Shown piece by piece: positions 5,521-8,164 of a stretch of 8,164 nucleotides of DNA. The DNA is from Clostridiales bacterium UBA4706 (GTDB lineage Bacteria > Bacillota > Clostridia > Oscillospirales > Oscillospiraceae). The notes under the pieces were generated by a model. It saw only the letters and a list, made by a program, of their open reading frames with translations. It did no database searches and was not told where the DNA came from. The stretch spans positions 1 to 8,164 of the forward strand of contig DHKA01000031.1 in assembly GCA_002404605.1 (NCBI GenBank), given 5' to 3'. Position 1 is the first letter of the stretch, and each line of letters begins with the position of its first letter. Both the position numbers and the translations under genes were made by a program.

Positions 5521-6663
5521 ATGGCCGATAAACGCGATTATTATGAGGTACTTGGCATCGACAAAAGCGCCAGTACCGACGACATAAAGAAAGCCTACCG
5601 GAAAAAAGCAAAGGAATTCCACCCCGACCTGCACCCCGGCGACAAGGAGTGCGAACAGAAGTTCAAAGAGATCAACGAGGCCTACGAGGTGCTCTCCGAC
5701 GCCGATAAGCGCGCGAAGTACGACCAGTACGGCTTCGCCGCGTTCGATCCGTCCAGCTTCCAGTCGAGCGCCGAGGGCTTCGGCGGTTTCGCTGACATTC
5801 TGAACGATCTCTTCGGTGGCGGCTTTGGCGGAGGGTTCGGCGGCGGCTTCGGCGGTTTCGGCGGCGCGCAGCGTTCGCCGAACGCCCCCATGCGCGGCGA
5901 GAACGTCCGCACCGAGGTCCAGGTCAGCTTTGAGGAGGCCTGCTTCGGCGTCAGCCGCGAACTGGACGTTATGAAGGTCGAGACCTGCGACAAATGCAAG
6001 GGTACCGGCTGCGCCGAGGGCACGACTCCCGAGATCTGCCCCGACTGCAAGGGTCGCGGCAGCGTGACGCGTACCGCGCGCACGCCCTTCGGCATGATGC
6101 AGACGCAGGAGCCATGCTCCCGCTGCGGCGGTACGGGCAAGATCATCCATCAGCCCTGCCCGACCTGCAAGGGCAAGGGCAAGGTGCGCCGCTCGCGCCG
6201 CATCAAGGTGGACATCCCCGCCGGCATCGACGACGGGCAGACCATCTCTCTGCGCGGGCTCGGCAACGCCGGACGCAACGGCGGACCGGCAGGCGATCTG
6301 CTCGTAACGGTGAGCGTGCGCAGCCATCCGCAGTTTGAGCGCGAGGGCACGTCCATTCTCTATGAGCTGCCCGTGTCCATCGTGCAGGCGTCGCTCGGCG
6401 CGGAGGTCGAGGTGCCGACGATCGACGGCAAGGTGAAATACACCGTGCCCGAGGGCACGCAGTCCGGAACGGTGTTCCGTCTGCGCGGCAAGGGCGTACC
6501 GTATCTCCACGGCGGCGGCCGCGGCGATCAGTTCGTCACGGTGCGCGTCGTTACGCCGAAGAATCTGACGGTCGAGCAGAAGGATCTTCTCCGCAAGCTC
6601 GGCGACAGTCTCGGCGATACCGGCGTCACGCCGAAGAAGAAAAGCATCTTCGGCGGAAAATAA
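5521..6663 (+). CDS. dnaJ: Chaperone protein DnaJ (Hsp40, type I)
   Basis: DnaJ delivers unfolded clients to DnaK and stimulates its ATPase. The 380-residue product has the full type I layout. The J domain (about 5-70) carries HPD at 34-36. A Gly/Phe-rich region (about 75-120) contains GGGF repeats. The zinc-binding domain (156-220) has four CxxCxGxG motifs with cysteines 156/159, 173/176, 199/202 and 213/216. C-terminal client-binding domains follow, with VDIPAGIDDGQTISLRGLGNAG and FRLRGKGVPYLHGGGRGD. All eight zinc ligands are present, so it should be functional. It is the last gene of the operon: a strong terminator follows within about 15 bases. In many Firmicutes prmA and rsmE come next, but here the operon ends. 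Confidence 0.98.
   Translation: MADKRDYYEVLGIDKSASTDDIKKAYRKKAKEFHPDLHPGDKECEQKFKEINEAYEVLSDADKRAKYDQYGFAAFDPSSFQSSAEGFGGFADILNDLFGGGFGGGFGGGFGGFGGAQRSPNAPMRGENVRTEVQVSFEEACFGVSRELDVMKVETCDKCKGTGCAEGTTPEICPDCKGRGSVTRTARTPFGMMQTQEPCSRCGGTGKIIHQPCPTCKGKGKVRRSRRIKVDIPAGIDDGQTISLRGLGNAGRNGGPAGDLLVTVSVRSHPQFEREGTSILYELPVSIVQASLGAEVEVPTIDGKVKYTVPEGTQSGTVFRLRGKGVPYLHGGGRGDQFVTVRVVTPKNLTVEQKDLLRKLGDSLGDTGVTPKKKSIFGGK
5815..5850 (+). repeat. 12-nt tandem repeat encoding GGGF in DnaJ
   Basis: Three in-frame 12-nt units encode Gly-Gly-Gly-Phe from residue 99, followed by a shorter Gly-Gly-Phe unit to 5859. The synonymous third bases vary between units (TTT/TTC, GGA/GGG/GGC), so this is selected protein sequence in the G/F region rather than a recent slippage array. 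Confidence 0.7.
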
Positions 6664-6676
6664 ATACCGCTTCACC

Positions 6677-6720
6677 AACATCCGCCGCACGGTTTCTCCG
6701 CGCGGCGGATGTTTCTTTTC
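6677..6720 (+). terminator. Intrinsic terminator of the hrcA-dnaJ operon
   Basis: A 12-bp stem (6677-6688 with 6702-6713) is capped by an inner CGG/CCG stem around TTTCT. It is followed by a T-rich run (TTTCTTTTC, 6712-6720). It begins 13 nt after the dnaJ stop and should end the heat-shock transcript, separating it from the downstream gene. Confidence 0.92.
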
Positions 6721-6732
6721 CCCCGGCGATGC

Positions 6733-6761
6733 TTGCCCCGATGTGGTTTCGATGGTATAAT
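6733..6761 (+). promoter_or_regulatory. Promoter of the MalY/PatB-family gene
   Basis: A perfect TATAAT (6756-6761) is preceded by TG at 6753-6754, giving an extended -10. A -35 of TTGCCC (6733-6738, four of six) lies exactly 17 bp upstream. The predicted start is near 6768. The longest open frame of the next gene begins at 6729, upstream of this promoter, so the promoter also argues that translation starts later, at 6822. Confidence 0.82.
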
Positions 6762-6821
6762 ATCTGTGCTGGGGCGTCTGGCACACCCTACGTTACGAAT
6801 ACAAACAGCGAGGCAGAGCGA

Positions 6822-8027
6822 ATGAAATACGATTTTACCTCCATCATGGACCGCCGCGGCAAGGATGCTCTGGCGATCGACGGCGTCGGTCACGGCCACG
6901 CGCCGGGCGCGCCCCGCGAGGGCTTTGACGTCATCCCCATGTGGGTCGCGGATATGAATTTCCCCACCGTTCCGACCGTTCCGGCGGCGATCATCGAGCG
7001 CGCCAAGCACCCGGCCTACGGGTATTTTATGCCCTCGGAAGCATACATCAACGCCATCCTCCGCTGGCAGGAGCAGCGCCACGGCGTGACCGGCTTAAAG
7101 CGTGAGAACATCGGCTACGAAAACGGCGTGCTGGGCGGCGTTGTCAGCGCGCTGAACGTGTTTTGCTCGAAGGGCGGCAATGTTCTTCTCCACTCCCCCA
7201 CCTACATCGGCTTCACCGGCGCGCTGGGCAACAACGGCTACAACATGATCCTCTCGCCGCTCGTAAAGGACGAAAACGGCGTCTGGCGCATGGATTTTGA
7301 GGATATGGAACGCCGGATCGTAGAGAACAAGATCCACGCCGCCGTGTTCTGCTCGCCGCACAACCCGACGGGCCGCGTGTGGGAGCGCTGGGAGGTCGAG
7401 CGGTTCACGGAGCTGTGCGCGAAGCACGACGTGTTCATCGTCTCCGACGAGATCTGGTCGGACATCGTCCGGCCCGGCGTCGTCCACACGCCGACCCAGT
7501 CCGTGAGCGAGGACGCGATGAACCGCACGCTCGCGCTCTACGCGCCGAGCAAGACGTTCAATCTGGCGGGTCTTGTCGGCTCGTACCACATCGCCTACAG
7601 CCCGTGGATGCGCGACCGTATGGAGAAAGAATGCTCGCTCTCCCACTACGACAGCATGAACGTGCTTTCCATGCATGCGCTCGCCGCCGCCTATTCCCCG
7701 GAGGGCAGCGAGTGGACGAACGAGCTGTGCGCCGTGATCGCGGGCAACATCGATTTCGCCTGCGACTATATCAAAGCGCGGTTCGACGGCGTGGAGGTCA
7801 CGAAGCCGGAGGGTACGTACATGCTCTTTGTAGACTGCACAAAATGGTGCGAAGCGCGCGGAAAAACCATTGAAGAGGTGGAAAGGGCGTGCTGGGACGT
7901 CGGCGTCGCGGTGCAGGACGGGCAGCAGTTCCACGGTCCCTGTCACATCCGCATGAATCTCGCGCTTCCTCTCTCCCGTGTGCAGGAGGCCTTCGACCGG
8001 CTGGACAAATACGTTTTCAACGCATAA
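6822..8027 (+). CDS. MalY/PatB-family PLP enzyme (aminotransferase or cystathionine beta-lyase)
   Basis: This 401-residue cytoplasmic fold-type I PLP enzyme resembles the MalY/PatB group, whose members cleave cystathionine or other C-S substrates and are often annotated as class I/II aminotransferases. It has PMWVADMNFPT (M40, W41, D44), GYENGVLGGV, SPTYIGF, CSPHNPTGRVW with N181, VSDEIWSD with D209, and the Schiff-base lysine K244 in APSKTFNLAGL. R377 in HIRMNLALPL is the expected carboxylate-binding arginine. The length matches the family (about 390). The ATG at 6822 is chosen because AGG (6811-6813) lies eight bases upstream, the family N-terminus begins there, and the promoter at 6756-6761 lies downstream of the longer alternative start. 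It is transcribed alone between two terminators. Substrate choice (lyase or aminotransferase) cannot be told from the sequence, so no symbol is given. Confidence 0.9.
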   Translation: MKYDFTSIMDRRGKDALAIDGVGHGHAPGAPREGFDVIPMWVADMNFPTVPTVPAAIIERAKHPAYGYFMPSEAYINAILRWQEQRHGVTGLKRENIGYENGVLGGVVSALNVFCSKGGNVLLHSPTYIGFTGALGNNGYNMILSPLVKDENGVWRMDFEDMERRIVENKIHAAVFCSPHNPTGRVWERWEVERFTELCAKHDVFIVSDEIWSDIVRPGVVHTPTQSVSEDAMNRTLALYAPSKTFNLAGLVGSYHIAYSPWMRDRMEKECSLSHYDSMNVLSMHALAAAYSPEGSEWTNELCAVIAGNIDFACDYIKARFDGVEVTKPEGTYMLFVDCTKWCEARGKTIEEVERACWDVGVAVQDGQQFHGPCHIRMNLALPLSRVQEAFDRLDKYVFNA

Positions 8028-8038
8028 GAGTATATAGG

Positions 8039-8074
8039 AAAAGAGCCGATGGCGTTTTGCCATCGGCTCTTTTT
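8039..8074 (+). terminator. Intrinsic terminator of the MalY/PatB-family gene
   Basis: A perfect stem of about 15 bp (8039-8053 with 8059-8073) closes a GTTTT loop and ends in a T-run (8070-8074). Because the A-run on the left mirrors the T-run on the right, it could work in both directions. It begins 12 nt after the stop codon. Confidence 0.93.
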
Positions 8075-8092
8075 CAGGAAAGCCTCGCAGAG

Positions 8093-8112
8093 TTTGCGCC
8101 CGCAGGCGCAAA
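8093..8112. other. Eight-base-pair hairpin near the right edge
   Basis: TTTGCGCC (8093-8100) pairs perfectly with GGCGCAAA (8105-8112) around a CGCA loop. No T-run follows on the plus strand. It lies in noncoding DNA between two terminator-like structures. Its role is unclear. Confidence 0.5.
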
Positions 8113-8125
8113 TAAAGTTCAAAAC

Positions 8126-8158
8126 ATTTTTGCCGGCGGCATGTACGTCGGCAAAAAT
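8126..8158. terminator. Possible terminator of a convergent gene beyond the window
   Basis: ATTTTTGCCG (8126-8135) pairs with CGGCAAAAAT (8149-8158). Three more pairs, including one G-T, extend the stem to 13 bp with a seven-base loop (8139-8145). Read on the minus strand the right arm ends in T-rich sequence (CAAAAATGTTTTG), compatible with a terminator for a gene entering from the right. No such gene is visible here. Confidence 0.45.
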
Positions 8159-8164
8159 ACTTCT

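Noticed and set aside
2932..6786. A 1284-codon open frame on the minus strand, antisense to grpE, dnaK and dnaJ
   Set aside because: Its codons are in exact register with the three sense genes, so its stop codons would be sense TTA, CTA and TCA, which this GC-rich genome avoids. It crosses gene borders and the translation is low-complexity A/G/L/V/D/H with no recognisable domain. It is a codon-bias artefact.
7095..8111. A 338-codon minus-strand open frame antisense to the MalY/PatB-family gene
   Set aside because: It is in codon register with the sense gene, begins beyond that gene's terminator, and has a biased composition without motifs.

Overview
The window is a GC-rich chromosomal segment carrying a complete heat-shock chaperone operon, hrcA-grpE-dnaK-dnaJ. 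A divergently transcribed AAA+ ATPase lies to its left and an independently transcribed PLP-dependent MalY/PatB-type enzyme to its right. Three things point to a GC-rich member of the Firmicutes, probably a Clostridia/Oscillospirales-type bacterium: the HrcA/CIRCE system, the hrcA-first gene order, and a DnaK without the extra N-terminal-lobe segment of proteobacterial DnaK. The exact taxon cannot be fixed from this sequence. TTA, CTA and TCA codons appear to be absent from hrcA, grpE, dnaK and dnaJ, which fits a strong GC-rich codon bias.

Layout. Positions 1-256 hold no gene, only a pair of 15-bp direct repeats at the left edge and the terminator of the leftward gene. Positions 257-1684 (minus) encode a CbxX/SpoVK-like AAA+ ATPase with an N-terminal TerB-like helical domain. 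Positions 1685-1880 are a divergent control region. It has a leftward promoter for the ATPase, a rightward TTGACA promoter for the operon, a near-perfect CIRCE operator over the start of transcription, and a second, degenerate CIRCE-like dyad overlapping the first. Positions 1881-6663 are hrcA, grpE, dnaK and dnaJ. hrcA and grpE overlap, and a three-codon mini-ORF lies between the grpE ribosome binding site and its start. A long hairpin without a U-tract separates dnaK from dnaJ, and a strong intrinsic terminator ends the operon at about 6720. Positions 6733-6761 are a consensus-like promoter for the MalY/PatB-family gene (6822-8027), which ends at a strong terminator (8039-8074). Two more hairpins lie near the right edge.

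How the genes work together. HrcA represses its own operon through CIRCE. DnaK, with its J-domain partner DnaJ and nucleotide exchange factor GrpE, forms the Hsp70 folding machine. The AAA+ protein may be another remodelling ATPase, but its substrate is unknown and its promoter looks independent of CIRCE. The PLP enzyme is separately transcribed and probably acts in sulfur amino acid metabolism. I saw no mobile element, tRNA, rRNA, CRISPR array or defence system. The region is largely conserved housekeeping DNA, and the main points of interest are regulatory details.
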